Assembly (NCBI GenBank): GCA_002720095.2
Contig: PBGP02000008.1
Location: 1 to 37,191, forward strand
Reading direction: 5' to 3'
DNA length: 37,191 nt
Source: Methanobacteriota archaeon
Lineage (GTDB): Archaea > Thermoplasmatota > Poseidoniia > Poseidoniales > Poseidoniaceae
Shown: positions 26,637 to 35,645 of the stretch, in pieces
Numbering within the stretch: the first letter of the stretch is position 1
How the letters are laid out: each line of letters begins with the position of its first letter
Program-made: the position numbers and the translations under genes
The notes under the pieces: generated by a model
The model's input: only the letters and a program-made list of their open reading frames with translations
The model's database searches: none
What the model was told of the DNA's origin: nothing

Positions 26637-29600
26637 ATGTCCTTACCCCCTATCGAGATACCTTATCTTGTAAAGAAGGGATTTATACGAAAGAAGTGTG
26701 AAGAAACAGAACTCTGGTTTTGGACTTCTGATCCTACTAGAGTAACTTGTGGAGATACTAATCTTGATGAATATACATTCATTGGTAATCCATTAATATC
26801 GGGATTTGATGAAAAAGGAGTAGAATTAAAAAATAAAATGAGACAGCGTTTTCTACGTTTTTTCGAGATTAGAAACCATACTAAAATATCCCCGTATCCA
26901 ATTATAGCAAGGTGGAGAGATGATATTCATTTAACCATAGCATCAATAGCAGATTTTCAACCACATGTTACTAGTGGTATGGTAGATCCACCGGCAAATC
27001 CTCTGACAATTTCTCAGCCATGTATAAGATTAACAGACGTAGATGCTGTCGGACATTCAGGCAGACATTTAACCACGTTTGAAATGATGGCGCACCATGT
27101 ATTTAACAAACCTAAAGAGGGAATACAATATTACTGGGTGGATCGATGTGTCGAATTATCACATGAATTATTTACTCAGGAATTAGGAATTGACGAGTTG
27201 GAGATTACTTACGTAGAGAACCCTTGGTCTGGAGGAGGAAATGCCGGGCCTGCTGTTGAAGTAATTGTGGGAGGTTTAGAACTAGCAACATTGGTCTTCA
27301 TGAATTTAGAGGAAGATGAAAATGGAGAATTTATGATTAAAGGGGTAAAATACTCGGAGATGGACTTACAGATTGTTGATACAGGATATGGTTTGGAAAG
27401 ATTTTGCTGGGCTGCGGCAGGAACTCCAACCATCTATGAAGCGATTTATCCTGAATCTGTACGATGGTTGAAGGATTTAGCAGATTTCAATAATAAGATT
27501 AGAGAATTAAATTTGATAGATTTAGACAATCTTTTAGGAGAATTATCTAAATTATCTGGTATAATGAATATTGAAATTGGTTCGGATGAGAAATTAATAT
27601 TTTCCAAGTTAGTAGAAAGACTGTCAGAAAGAGGAATAAATACTGAAACTGATGAAATTATAGTATTGATGGGTACTTTATCAAAAATTTATGCCATTCC
27701 TGATCATCTACAGGCTTTGATAAATATGTTAGGGGATGGATTAGTTCCTTCAAATGCTAAAGAAGGATATCTTGCGAGAATGATGGCAAGAAGAGTTATG
27801 AGAATGCGAGACGAATTGGGTATTGACAAAAGCTTATCAGAACTAGGAAAACATCACATAAAAGTAAATTTTCCAACATATAACTTGAAACAGTCTACTG
27901 AAGGCATATTGAAAATACTATCAGTCGAGGAAGAAAGATATTCTGAGACCCTAAGAAGGGGGAAGAATATTGTAGAATCAGAATTAAAGAAACATGATAA
28001 AGATGTGACTGAATTACCAGACAGTTTTTATTTCAAATTAAATGACAGCCATGGAATTCCGCCTGAAATGGCAGTACAGATAGCAAATAGATTTTCCAAT
28101 GGAAATATTAGACTTAGAATGGGTTTTAATGCTGAAATGGCACAAAGACACGATGATTCTGTAAAAACGGCTTCAAAATTAAAAAACAAAGAGATTTTGT
28201 CATTAAATAAGAAAATTAACGATACAGAATTATTATACTATCAAGACTCTTTTTGTACCGAATTTAATGCTAAAGTGCTACACTGCTTACCAATTGTTCA
28301 TGATTTAGAAGATGTTACACATGCAGTAATTTTAGATAAAACTGCATTTTATCCAGAAGGAGGTGGACAGGAACCTGATTTTGGTAAAATTATTCATCCA
28401 AATGGGACCTCACAAGTATTAGATTGTCAAAAACAAGGAAATAATGTTATTCATTTTACAGATTCTAAAGTTAAAATTGGAGCAGTAATTCGTGGCATTA
28501 TAGATTACGAACGAAGAAAGCAACATATGGATCATCATACTGGAGTACATATAATTGGAGGTGCAGCGAGGAAAGTATTAGGACCACATATTTTTCAAGC
28601 AGGTTCAAATGTATCTGTTGATTCAGGAAGATTAGATATTACACATTTTGAAAGACTCACTAGACATGATTTAGAGAAAATTGAATTGATTGCTAATCAA
28701 GTTTTATTAGAAATTGATAATGTAACAAAATTAGAATTAGATCGAAAAACAGCAGACTCTAAGTTCGGATTTGATTTATATCAAGGCGGTGCGCCTAAAA
28801 CTAAGATGATTAGAATTTTGAAAATTGGAGATCATGATATACAAGCGTGTGGAGGTACACATCATGACAATCCTGGGAAGATTGGACAAATAAGAGTTGT
28901 AAAATCTACATTGGTGCAAGATGGTGTAGAGAGGCTTCAAATTGTAGCCGGGAATGCAGCATTAAAATATGGGCGTAATCAAGATGAGTTAATCAGGGTT
29001 TCAGCATCTACTTTTGGGGTATCTGAAATAGATCTTCCAAAGACATCTAGTAGATTTTTCGAAGAATGGAAATCCCAGAGGAAAAAAATTGAGCAATTGG
29101 AAGCGGAGATTATTCGGTTACGAACATCAGGTAATAACAGTGAAGACTCTAGCGATTTAGATGGAGTTAGAATTGTGATTTTAGAAGTTGACAATGATAT
29201 CAAGCAAATGACAAAAATGGTTAGTGAATTGACTAGAGATATTGAAAAACCTACTCTAGCTATTATTGGGAGTAAGGATAAAGGAGGAAAACTACTTGTT
29301 TCTGTAACTGAAAATAGTATTGCATCTGAAAGGTACGATGCATCCATAATTCTCAACGCAATTGCAAAGTACATTAACGGAGGAGGAGGAGGTCGTTCAA
29401 CGTTTGCTCAAGGTGGTGGTTCAAACCCTGATGGAATTCCTAATGCTCTTTCAGCGGCTAAAACATTAGTTTTGGGTAAATGGGAAGAGGCAAGGACAAA
29501 TAAAATACTATCTTCTTCCGAAATTGAAGATTTAATAAAAGTCGCCAAGAATTTAGGGCTTGAATCAATCAAGATAGGACAATTTGCAACTAAATTGGCA

Positions 29601-29774
29601 ATTGAACATGCTATTGCAGATGGAACAGTTGACAATAATGAAGCTAAACTTATCAAGAATGCTGCGGAAATGGCGGGTTTATCTCCAGAACAAGTAAAAA
29701 GAGTATTTGATGCTTTAAGTGATGGAATAATTGATGAAGAAGAACGTGAGATACTAAAAAATTTATTAAATTAA
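26637..29774 (+). CDS. alaS: Alanyl-tRNA synthetase with C-terminal TerB-like extension
   Basis: 1045 residues. It charges tRNA-Ala and edits Ser/Gly mistakes. The class II catalytic part holds MRQRFLRFFEIRNHT, QPCIRLTDVDAVGHSGRH and DTGYGLERFCW. The editing domain has HTGVH at 634-638 and CGGTH at 738-742. The DHHA1 domain has the Gly run at 915-919 (GGGGGRSTFAQGGG). About 92 residues follow the normal end (from about 954). They contain LAIEHAIADGTVDNNEAKLI and SDGIIDEEEREILK, which resemble TerB-like helical domains. AGGTGA lies four bases before the ATG. The last nine bases overlap the convergent Nudix gene. Confidence 0.96.
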   Translation: MSLPPIEIPYLVKKGFIRKKCEETELWFWTSDPTRVTCGDTNLDEYTFIGNPLISGFDEKGVELKNKMRQRFLRFFEIRNHTKISPYPIIARWRDDIHLTIASIADFQPHVTSGMVDPPANPLTISQPCIRLTDVDAVGHSGRHLTTFEMMAHHVFNKPKEGIQYYWVDRCVELSHELFTQELGIDELEITYVENPWSGGGNAGPAVEVIVGGLELATLVFMNLEEDENGEFMIKGVKYSEMDLQIVDTGYGLERFCWAAAGTPTIYEAIYPESVRWLKDLADFNNKIRELNLIDLDNLLGELSKLSGIMNIEIGSDEKLIFSKLVERLSERGINTETDEIIVLMGTLSKIYAIPDHLQALINMLGDGLVPSNAKEGYLARMMARRVMRMRDELGIDKSLSELGKHHIKVNFPTYNLKQSTEGILKILSVEEERYSETLRRGKNIVESELKKHDKDVTELPDSFYFKLNDSHGIPPEMAVQIANRFSNGNIRLRMGFNAEMAQRHDDSVKTASKLKNKEILSLNKKINDTELLYYQDSFCTEFNAKVLHCLPIVHDLEDVTHAVILDKTAFYPEGGGQEPDFGKIIHPNGTSQVLDCQKQGNNVIHFTDSKVKIGAVIRGIIDYERRKQHMDHHTGVHIIGGAARKVLGPHIFQAGSNVSVDSGRLDITHFERLTRHDLEKIELIANQVLLEIDNVTKLELDRKTADSKFGFDLYQGGAPKTKMIRILKIGDHDIQACGGTHHDNPGKIGQIRVVKSTLVQDGVERLQIVAGNAALKYGRNQDELIRVSASTFGVSEIDLPKTSSRFFEEWKSQRKKIEQLEAEIIRLRTSGNNSEDSSDLDGVRIVILEVDNDIKQMTKMVSELTRDIEKPTLAIIGSKDKGGKLLVSVTENSIASERYDASIILNAIAKYINGGGGGRSTFAQGGGSNPDGIPNALSAAKTLVLGKWEEARTNKILSSSEIEDLIKVAKNLGLESIKIGQFATKLAIEHAIADGTVDNNEAKLIKNAAEMAGLSPEQVKRVFDALSDGIIDEEEREILKNLLN

Positions 29775-30500
29775 ATTTTTAATTGCTTCGGAATCAAACC
29801 ACGATGTTGCTGAATTAACTGCTTCTCTTTTTTCAAACCATTTTACTGATTCAATTTCATCTTCCTTTAATTTGAATTTCAAATTTCTCGAAGAAATTGT
29901 AACTAAGTAAGTGAATGAAACGAATGAAATACCTTCTTCACTAAATATTTTTTGAGAAACAATTGAAGAATTAGATTCGTTAATATCGATTTGAATGCCT
30001 AACTCTTCAAGAGTTTCTCTCGCAGCTCCCAATCTTGGATGCTCATCGTGATCGATATAACCACCTGGTAGTGTCCAAGACCCTGTAAAATGTCCTCTTT
30101 TAACTTTAGCCATCAGAATTTCTTCATTTTCATTTTTGATGATTACTTTAGAAACTAATCTGTGAATTGAGCGGTAAACAGATTCCCTAGCTACAGGGTG
30201 AACCGCAGAATCAGAAATAATGTTGTCTTTCCATGCCCAATTATGAGGCCATTCTATTTCAGGAATACCTTTAGTTACTTTAATTGTTAATTTTTGATGT
30301 TTTATAAAAAACTCACCCTTCTTTTTCCAATTAATTCCCATTGATTTTATTTCAGATTCAGATGGTAATCTTAACATCCAACCGTCAATTGAATTGGACC
30401 TTGTTCTTCCCTGGATTGGAATCTGAGGCCCTACTCCTTGGGAATCGACAAGCAATATTTTCCCGTCATGTTCCAGATAGATGTAAGAATTGGATGTCAT
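29766..30500 (-). CDS. Nudix hydrolase
   Basis: 244 residues. The Nudix box is complete: G-x5-E-x7-REUxEExGU is seen as GYIDHDE, then RETLEELGI. It is preceded by KRGHFTGSWTLPGG, typical of the family. About 100 residues of N-terminal sequence precede the Nudix fold and carry no motif I can name. The substrate (a nucleoside diphosphate derivative) cannot be predicted. I chose ATG 30500; a TTG three codons upstream is possible. It is convergent with alaS, with a nine-base overlap. Confidence 0.88.
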   Translation of the reverse strand: MTSNSYIYLEHDGKILLVDSQGVGPQIPIQGRTRSNSIDGWMLRLPSESEIKSMGINWKKKGEFFIKHQKLTIKVTKGIPEIEWPHNWAWKDNIISDSAVHPVARESVYRSIHRLVSKVIIKNENEEILMAKVKRGHFTGSWTLPGGYIDHDEHPRLGAARETLEELGIQIDINESNSSIVSQKIFSEEGISFVSFTYLVTISSRNLKFKLKEDEIESVKWFEKREAVNSATSWFDSEAIKNLI

Positions 30501-30547
30501 GCTGACCAATCCAAATTGTTCATACTGATGAATGCAACGATTAAATA

Positions 30548-31486
30548 TTAATATCCAAGAATATTTTTTAGTTGGTCTTTGTAGAATTCTGCAGAACCGC
30601 GTAAACTTGTTATCTCCTCTGTATTCAATTCAAGTTCAATAACCTTTTCAACTCCTCTAGAACCCAAAATAATTGGAACACCAATGTAAATATTTTCTAG
30701 TCCATATTCACCATCTAGATATGCTGAGGCAGGTAGTAACCTTTTACGGTCGTTTAAAACAGCCTCAGCCATTATTGCAGCGGCAGACCCTGGAGCATAA
30801 AATGCAGACCCCCTTTCTAATAATTTCACTATCTCACCACCTCCTCCAGCGGTTCTTTCAATTATTTGATTAATTTTTTCTTTGTCTAAAAGTTGTGTAA
30901 TCGGGATACCTCCACAAGTTGTATATCTTGGTAGAGGAACCATGGTGTCACCATGACCTCCCAAAACCATTGCATGTACATCTTCTTCATTACAACCCAC
31001 TTCTTTAGCAACGAAATGTGTCATTCTGGCGCTATCTAACACTCCAGCCTGTCCAATTATTCTCTCTTTGGGAAATCCTGTTACTTTCCACATATGGTAT
31101 GTCATTAAATCGAGTGGGTTGGTAACCATGATCACCACAGAGTTGGGAGCAAATTTTTTCACTCCCTCTCCGACTTGCTTGATAATTTCTGCATTTTTCT
31201 CTATCAAATCTTCTCTACTCATACCAGGTTGCCTAGGAAATCCGCTAGTGACGACAACAACATCAGAGTCGCTAATATCTTCATAATTTGAGGTGCCAGT
31301 AATATTTCCATCGAAATTCAGAACTTGCCCATCTTGACTCATATCTAATGCTTTGCCTTTAGCAAAACCTTCATAGATATCAAGCATCACAATATCACCT
31401 AATTTCTTTTGTGCTAAAACAAATGCACATGTTGCTCCAACATTACCAGCTCCAATTACTGCAATTTTCCTTCTTCCTCGACCCAT
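30548..31486 (-). CDS. mdh: Malate dehydrogenase (LDH/MDH family)
   Basis: 312 residues from ATG 31486. It interconverts malate and oxaloacetate with NAD(P). The Rossmann motif is KIAVIGAGNVGATCAFVLA. The substrate loop RQPGMSRED has the Arg that favours malate over lactate. VTNPLDLMTYHMWKVTG, GVLDSARM and the catalytic GGHGDTMVPL follow. The acidic residue after strand 2 (LDIYEG) favours NAD over NADP. Upstream in-frame codons to 31555 would add 23 hydrophobic residues but run through the inverted repeat and are rejected. It is divergent from the transhydrogenase operon, so shared control is likely. Confidence 0.95.
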   Translation of the reverse strand: MGRGRRKIAVIGAGNVGATCAFVLAQKKLGDIVMLDIYEGFAKGKALDMSQDGQVLNFDGNITGTSNYEDISDSDVVVVTSGFPRQPGMSREDLIEKNAEIIKQVGEGVKKFAPNSVVIMVTNPLDLMTYHMWKVTGFPKERIIGQAGVLDSARMTHFVAKEVGCNEEDVHAMVLGGHGDTMVPLPRYTTCGGIPITQLLDKEKINQIIERTAGGGGEIVKLLERGSAFYAPGSAAAIMAEAVLNDRKRLLPASAYLDGEYGLENIYIGVPIILGSRGVEKVIELELNTEEITSLRGSAEFYKDQLKNILGY

Positions 31487-31521
31487 ATTACTATCACTGA
31501 GTATGGCTAGAATGACTAAGG

Positions 31522-31551
31522 AAATAATCTTGACCATAGTTAAGATTATTT
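31522..31551. promoter_or_regulatory. 30-base inverted repeat between mdh and pntAA
   Basis: The arms AAATAATCTTGAC (31522-31534) and GTTAAGATTATTT (31539-31551) pair over 13 positions with one mismatch (G-U in RNA) around CATA. It lies in the 110-base divergent region, 36 bases from the mdh start and 46 from pntAA. The right half read on the minus strand contains a TATA-like segment for mdh. A two-fold regulator-binding site is the likeliest role. Confidence 0.55.
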
Positions 31552-31596
31552 TCAAATCAAGTTAGTTTCAATAACCCCTTTAAACTCGGCCCACTT

Positions 31597-32784
31597 ATGA
31601 GGCTAGGTGCAGTTTTAGAAGGTGATTCAGAACCAAGAGTTTCGATAGTTCCAAATTCAGTTCCAAAGTTAATAAAACTAGGTTTTGAAGTCTTAATTGA
31701 AAATAACGCAGGTTTAAGTTCTGGGTACTTAAATTCTGAATACGAAGAAAAGGGCGCTTCAATTGTAGATTCGGATGTAGTGATGAGTTCTGATATCGTG
31801 ACAAGTATAGGAATACCAGATTTTAGTAAAATGAAGAGTGGTGCAATGTTGGCTTGTATTGCTGATCCATTCAGAGATTCATTGAAAGCTAAACAGATTA
31901 TAGAATCAGGTATAACATTATTATCTTTAGAAGTCATTCCACGAAGATTGTCTAAGGGTCAATCAATGGATGTTAATTCTTCTCAGGATAATTTATCTGG
32001 GTATTATGCAGCACTGACAGCTGCATCACATATGCCAAAACTAATGCCTATGATGACTACAGCAGCTGGAACAATTCGCCCTGCAAAATTCGTAATTCAA
32101 GGTGCCGCAGTAGCAGGGCTACAAGCTATAGCCACTGCCAAGAGACTAGGGGCTATTGTTTATGCAATTGATGTGAGGCTTGCAGCAAAAACAGATTGTG
32201 AGAGTCTTGGGGGTAGATTTATTGACGTACCAGGATGGGTTGATGCCGAGACCTCAAGTGGTCATGCAAACTCACTATTTGAAGATCCAGAACTGATGGA
32301 ATCTTTCGATAGCTCTGTAGAAAATATCTTAAGTGAAGCAGACGCTTTAATTACAACCGCTAGAATTTTTGGTAGGGACGCTCCAAAGTTATTTTTTAGT
32401 GAAGAACGAAATAACAAACTTCACAAAATTATGAAACAAGGTTCGGTGGTAGTAGACATGAACATGGATACTGGTGGTAATACTAACCATGCAGATGTTA
32501 GCGAAGTAATCGTTAAAGACGGTGTAACTTTCTTCGGTAAACCTATTCTTTGTAGAAGTGTTCCAAACACCGCATCTATGTTATATTCTAATAATATCAC
32601 AAATTTTGTTACGGTTCTTGTTAATGACGGAAAGTTAGTAATTAATCAAGAGGAACAAATTCTCACAGGTGATGAAGGAGGAATAAAAGCGGGATTCGGT
32701 GGAATACTTATCTCTGAAAAGGGGGAAATTCACAAAAATCATACTAAATTAAAAAATTTAATTTATGGAGGTGAGGAAGAATGA
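31597..32784 (+). CDS. pntAA: NAD(P) transhydrogenase, NAD-binding alpha subunit part 1
   Basis: 395 residues, domain I of the proton-translocating transhydrogenase. It binds NADH and passes hydride to NADP. The alanine-dehydrogenase-like fold shows SEPRVSIVPNSVPKLIKLGF, the QDNLSGYYAALTAASHMPKL region and the Rossmann loop GAAVAGLQAIATAKRLGA followed by DVR. Alpha is split into separate soluble and membrane genes here, as in many bacteria. The ATG overlaps no ribosome site; TCAATAAC about 25 bases upstream may be a weak TATA box. The stop overlaps the pntAB start by four bases (ATGA). Confidence 0.95.
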   Translation: MRLGAVLEGDSEPRVSIVPNSVPKLIKLGFEVLIENNAGLSSGYLNSEYEEKGASIVDSDVVMSSDIVTSIGIPDFSKMKSGAMLACIADPFRDSLKAKQIIESGITLLSLEVIPRRLSKGQSMDVNSSQDNLSGYYAALTAASHMPKLMPMMTTAAGTIRPAKFVIQGAAVAGLQAIATAKRLGAIVYAIDVRLAAKTDCESLGGRFIDVPGWVDAETSSGHANSLFEDPELMESFDSSVENILSEADALITTARIFGRDAPKLFFSEERNNKLHKIMKQGSVVVDMNMDTGGNTNHADVSEVIVKDGVTFFGKPILCRSVPNTASMLYSNNITNFVTVLVNDGKLVINQEEQILTGDEGGIKAGFGGILISEKGEIHKNHTKLKNLIYGGEEE

Positions 32785-33104
32785 ATGAAACTATTGGTAT
32801 ATTTTTAACACTCGAAGGATTTATACTTTCATTAACTGTTTTTGCACTGGCTATTTTCCTTGGATTTGAATTAATTTCTAAAGTGCCCCCAACTTTACAT
32901 ACCCCATTAATGTCTGGTGCCAATGCAATCTCAGGAATTAGTATCGTTGGTGCATTATTAGCAGCCAATAGTAACGAAGGCAATATAGCTACAATATTTG
33001 CATTTATTGCTATAATTCTTGCAACAATAAACGTAGTCGGTGGATTTTTGGTTACTAACAAAATGTTACAAATGATTAGAGGAAAAAAAAGAGGTGGTAA
33101 TTAA
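32781..33104 (+). CDS. pntAB: NAD(P) transhydrogenase, membrane alpha subunit part 2
   Basis: 107 residues with three membrane helices, matching the PntAB form of domain II. The conserved VPPTLHTPLMSGANAISGI segment is present. It forms the proton channel with PntB. A strong ribosome site GGAGGTGA lies six bases before the ATG, inside pntAA. Its last base is shared with the first base of pntB, so the three genes are translationally coupled. Confidence 0.95.
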   Translation: MNETIGIFLTLEGFILSLTVFALAIFLGFELISKVPPTLHTPLMSGANAISGISIVGALLAANSNEGNIATIFAFIAIILATINVVGGFLVTNKMLQMIRGKKRGGN

Positions 33105-34570
33105 TGGTTGATTTCTCCACTCTTTTAGATTTAGGTTATTTAATTTCAGCTACATTATTTATTTTTGGAATAAAAAAATTAAGCTCTCCTAAAACAGCAC
33201 CTCAAGGAAATTTGTACGGTGCATTAGGGATGCTCGTAGCTGTGCTAGTTACAGTCTTTAAGATGCAATTATCAGATCAGGGAATTGAAGGATGGATGTG
33301 GATAGTAATTGGTCTTGGAATTGGAGCAGTAATCGGATATTGGATGGCTACCACTGTCGAAATGACTGGAATGCCCGAGCTAGTAGCCCTTTTCAATGGG
33401 TTCGGAGGAGCGGCTTCGGCACTGGTTGCTTTGTCAGAAGCGATAAAAGTCTATACCGCAGATGATTATGCGATTGCAGAACCAATTTTTCAGGTATACC
33501 ACCTGATACCAATTCTAGCAATTGGTGCTTCAGCGCTGGTAGGATGGATGACTCTAACTGGTAGTTTAGTAGCTATGTTTAAATTAAAAGGTGGTTTTTA
33601 TCTTCCTTTATCGAAGAAGGACGAGAAAGGCCGCAGAAAATGGGTTAACTTTCCTACATGGGGGCCTAGTTGGTTGAATTATGTTAAATCATTATTATTT
33701 ATTTTGGGTATTATTATGATAATTTTATCTCTAAATAATCCAGGTAATGTTGGACTAATTATTGGAATAGTGTTACTATCGTGCGTTCTCGGTATTTTAT
33801 TCGTCTTACCAATCGGTGGTGCCGATATGCCAGTTGTGGTCTCATTATTAAATTCGTTATCTGGAATTGCTGCAGCATTTACTGGATTTGTTGTTGGTAA
33901 TACAGTTTTGATTATTGCTGGGTCAATGGTTGGTGCTGCTGGCTTGATTCTGACATTCATAATGTGTAAAGCAATGAACAGAGAACTATTTGATGTTTTA
34001 TTCAAAGCCTTCGGTGGCTCTGAAAAGCAGAGCCTAACAAGAACTAAGGTGGGAAGTGATCCTGAAGAAGTGGCTATGGTTTTGGATGGAATTTCAAAAT
34101 GTATCATTGTTCCTGGTTATGGAATGGCGGTATCTCAATCACAGCATCTTGTGAAGGAATTTGCAGACATTTTAGAAGAAAATGATGTTGATGTAAGTTA
34201 TGCAATTCATCCCGTTGCAGGTAGAATGCCTGGACATATGAACGTTTTACTTGCTGAAGCAAACGTTCCTTATGAAAAATTAATAGAAATGGATGAAATT
34301 AACTCTGAATTTTCAGAATGCGACGTGGCTCTAGTTATTGGTGCTAATGACACAGTAAATCCTGCTGCTCGTTCAGGTGAAGGTCCATTGGGAGGAATGC
34401 CAATAATCGATGCTGACAAAGCAGGTGTAGTTGTAATAATCAAGAGAAGTTTATCTGTTGGGTACGCTGGAGTGGATAATGATCTATTTTATGAGGATAA
34501 AACTATGATGCTATTTGGTGATGGTAAAAAGATGATGGCAGAATTAAATTCAGCACTCAAAGAACTTTAA
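33104..34570 (+). CDS. pntB: NAD(P) transhydrogenase beta subunit
   Basis: 488 residues. The N-terminal two-thirds form about nine membrane helices (GMPELVALFNGFGGAASALVA is the typical channel segment). The C-terminal domain III binds NADP: VPGYGMAVSQSQH, then HPVAGRMPGHMNVLLAEANV, GANDTVNPAA, and IKRSLSVGYAGVDNDLFY. Together with PntAA and PntAB it uses the proton gradient to make NADPH from NADH. Malate dehydrogenase on the other side of the shared promoter could supply NADH. Confidence 0.96.
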   Translation: MVDFSTLLDLGYLISATLFIFGIKKLSSPKTAPQGNLYGALGMLVAVLVTVFKMQLSDQGIEGWMWIVIGLGIGAVIGYWMATTVEMTGMPELVALFNGFGGAASALVALSEAIKVYTADDYAIAEPIFQVYHLIPILAIGASALVGWMTLTGSLVAMFKLKGGFYLPLSKKDEKGRRKWVNFPTWGPSWLNYVKSLLFILGIIMIILSLNNPGNVGLIIGIVLLSCVLGILFVLPIGGADMPVVVSLLNSLSGIAAAFTGFVVGNTVLIIAGSMVGAAGLILTFIMCKAMNRELFDVLFKAFGGSEKQSLTRTKVGSDPEEVAMVLDGISKCIIVPGYGMAVSQSQHLVKEFADILEENDVDVSYAIHPVAGRMPGHMNVLLAEANVPYEKLIEMDEINSEFSECDVALVIGANDTVNPAARSGEGPLGGMPIIDADKAGVVVIIKRSLSVGYAGVDNDLFYEDKTMMLFGDGKKMMAELNSALKEL

Positions 34571-34640
34571 TTAATAACCCGTTACGCTATATTACCAAAT
34601 ATTCAATAGCACATTTAGATTCGCAGTCATTGTGGGAAGG

Positions 34641-35606
34641 ATGTTTAGTATACACCACCGCATTATTTTGATATTGCTATCGCTAATATTAGTGGCTGTT
34701 CCTGCACTATCGATGCCTAATGGTCCCCCTGGTTTACAAGGTGATCAGCTATCTACTGAAATTGGATGCACTTGCCATGGAGCGGGTTTACCTTCGAATG
34801 AAGTACTCGTCCAAATCAGTGGTGTTCCTGAGTCCTATTCGCTAGCTACAGATTATAATTTCATCATATCAGGAGATGCTCTAGATTCATACGGGGCTGG
34901 ATTTATTTTTACTGATTCAGGTAAAGGTAATTTTAGTTGGTCTGATGATGTTAAAGTAGATTATGTTCCTGACGTAGAAGGAACTATAGGACATAGCCTC
35001 GTAAACACTGACAAATCTTGGTCAGTAACTTGGACATCACCAGACAGTGATCTCGGTGATTTACATTTTTCTTTAGTTGTAAATGTAGTAGATGGACAAA
35101 ACGGTGCTAATGAAGGAGATAAATGGAATATCTTATCCTTTACAATTTCTTCACCTGACGAAGCAGTATCTCAGGAAGGTGAAGGATTGGAATCTAGAAC
35201 TATTAGTGTAGGCGACTATGATACTTTATTTGTTCAAGTAGAGGATCCAGAAGCTGTCGAGCGTGAACACCAAAGAGAACTGGCTGAAAGTTATTTTAAT
35301 AATGGAAATATGTATTATTGGCCAACTCTTGGAATATTAATTTTAGGTGCTATAGTACAGCGAGAGTTTTACGAGAAGAGATTCGGTGGAGGACCCCCAC
35401 ATTTGGCTAAAGAATTAGCAATTCCTCAAGCAATCAAAAGAGGCTCACTATTCCTAATTTTATTATTCGCTGCAGTTTATGGTTATCAAAATTGGGGCCG
35501 TACGGAAGGAATCCTGATTGGATGTTTAGCCCTTTGGGCTGCATATGGGCTATATCGTACATGGATACAAGCAATTGCTACTCCAAAAGTGAAGGATTTA
35601 GTCTGA
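34641..35606 (+). CDS. Reelin-like (choice-of-anchor V type) membrane protein with CxCH motif
   Basis: 321 residues from ATG 34641; a GTG at 34632 would add three. A signal peptide covers about 1-24. GCTCHG (C43, C45, H46) begins a beta-sandwich that follows the choice-of-anchor V pattern: VQISGVPESY, GAGFIFTDSGKG, GHSLVNTDKSWSVTWTSP and FSLVVNVVDGQNGANEGDKW. In that family the matching site is often C-x2-C-H, a possible heme site; here only one residue separates the Cys. About three membrane helices (roughly 230-315) close the protein. A possible electron-transfer or envelope role is inferred only. It lies 39 bases before tatC on the same strand. Confidence 0.8.
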   Translation: MFSIHHRIILILLSLILVAVPALSMPNGPPGLQGDQLSTEIGCTCHGAGLPSNEVLVQISGVPESYSLATDYNFIISGDALDSYGAGFIFTDSGKGNFSWSDDVKVDYVPDVEGTIGHSLVNTDKSWSVTWTSPDSDLGDLHFSLVVNVVDGQNGANEGDKWNILSFTISSPDEAVSQEGEGLESRTISVGDYDTLFVQVEDPEAVEREHQRELAESYFNNGNMYYWPTLGILILGAIVQREFYEKRFGGGPPHLAKELAIPQAIKRGSLFLILLFAAVYGYQNWGRTEGILIGCLALWAAYGLYRTWIQAIATPKVKDLV

Positions 35607-35645
35607 ATGCTCATTTAGGAAATATGTACTGGGTCAATTGTTAGC

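Noticed and set aside
30501-30509. TTG start for the Nudix hydrolase
   Set aside because: An ATG lies three codons downstream with no sign that the extra residues matter; TTG is kept only for the protease, where GGTGA spacing supports it.
31487-31555. Hydrophobic N-terminal extension of malate dehydrogenase (possible signal peptide)
   Set aside because: It runs through the inverted-repeat promoter, and family members begin at the Rossmann strand shortly after Met 31486.
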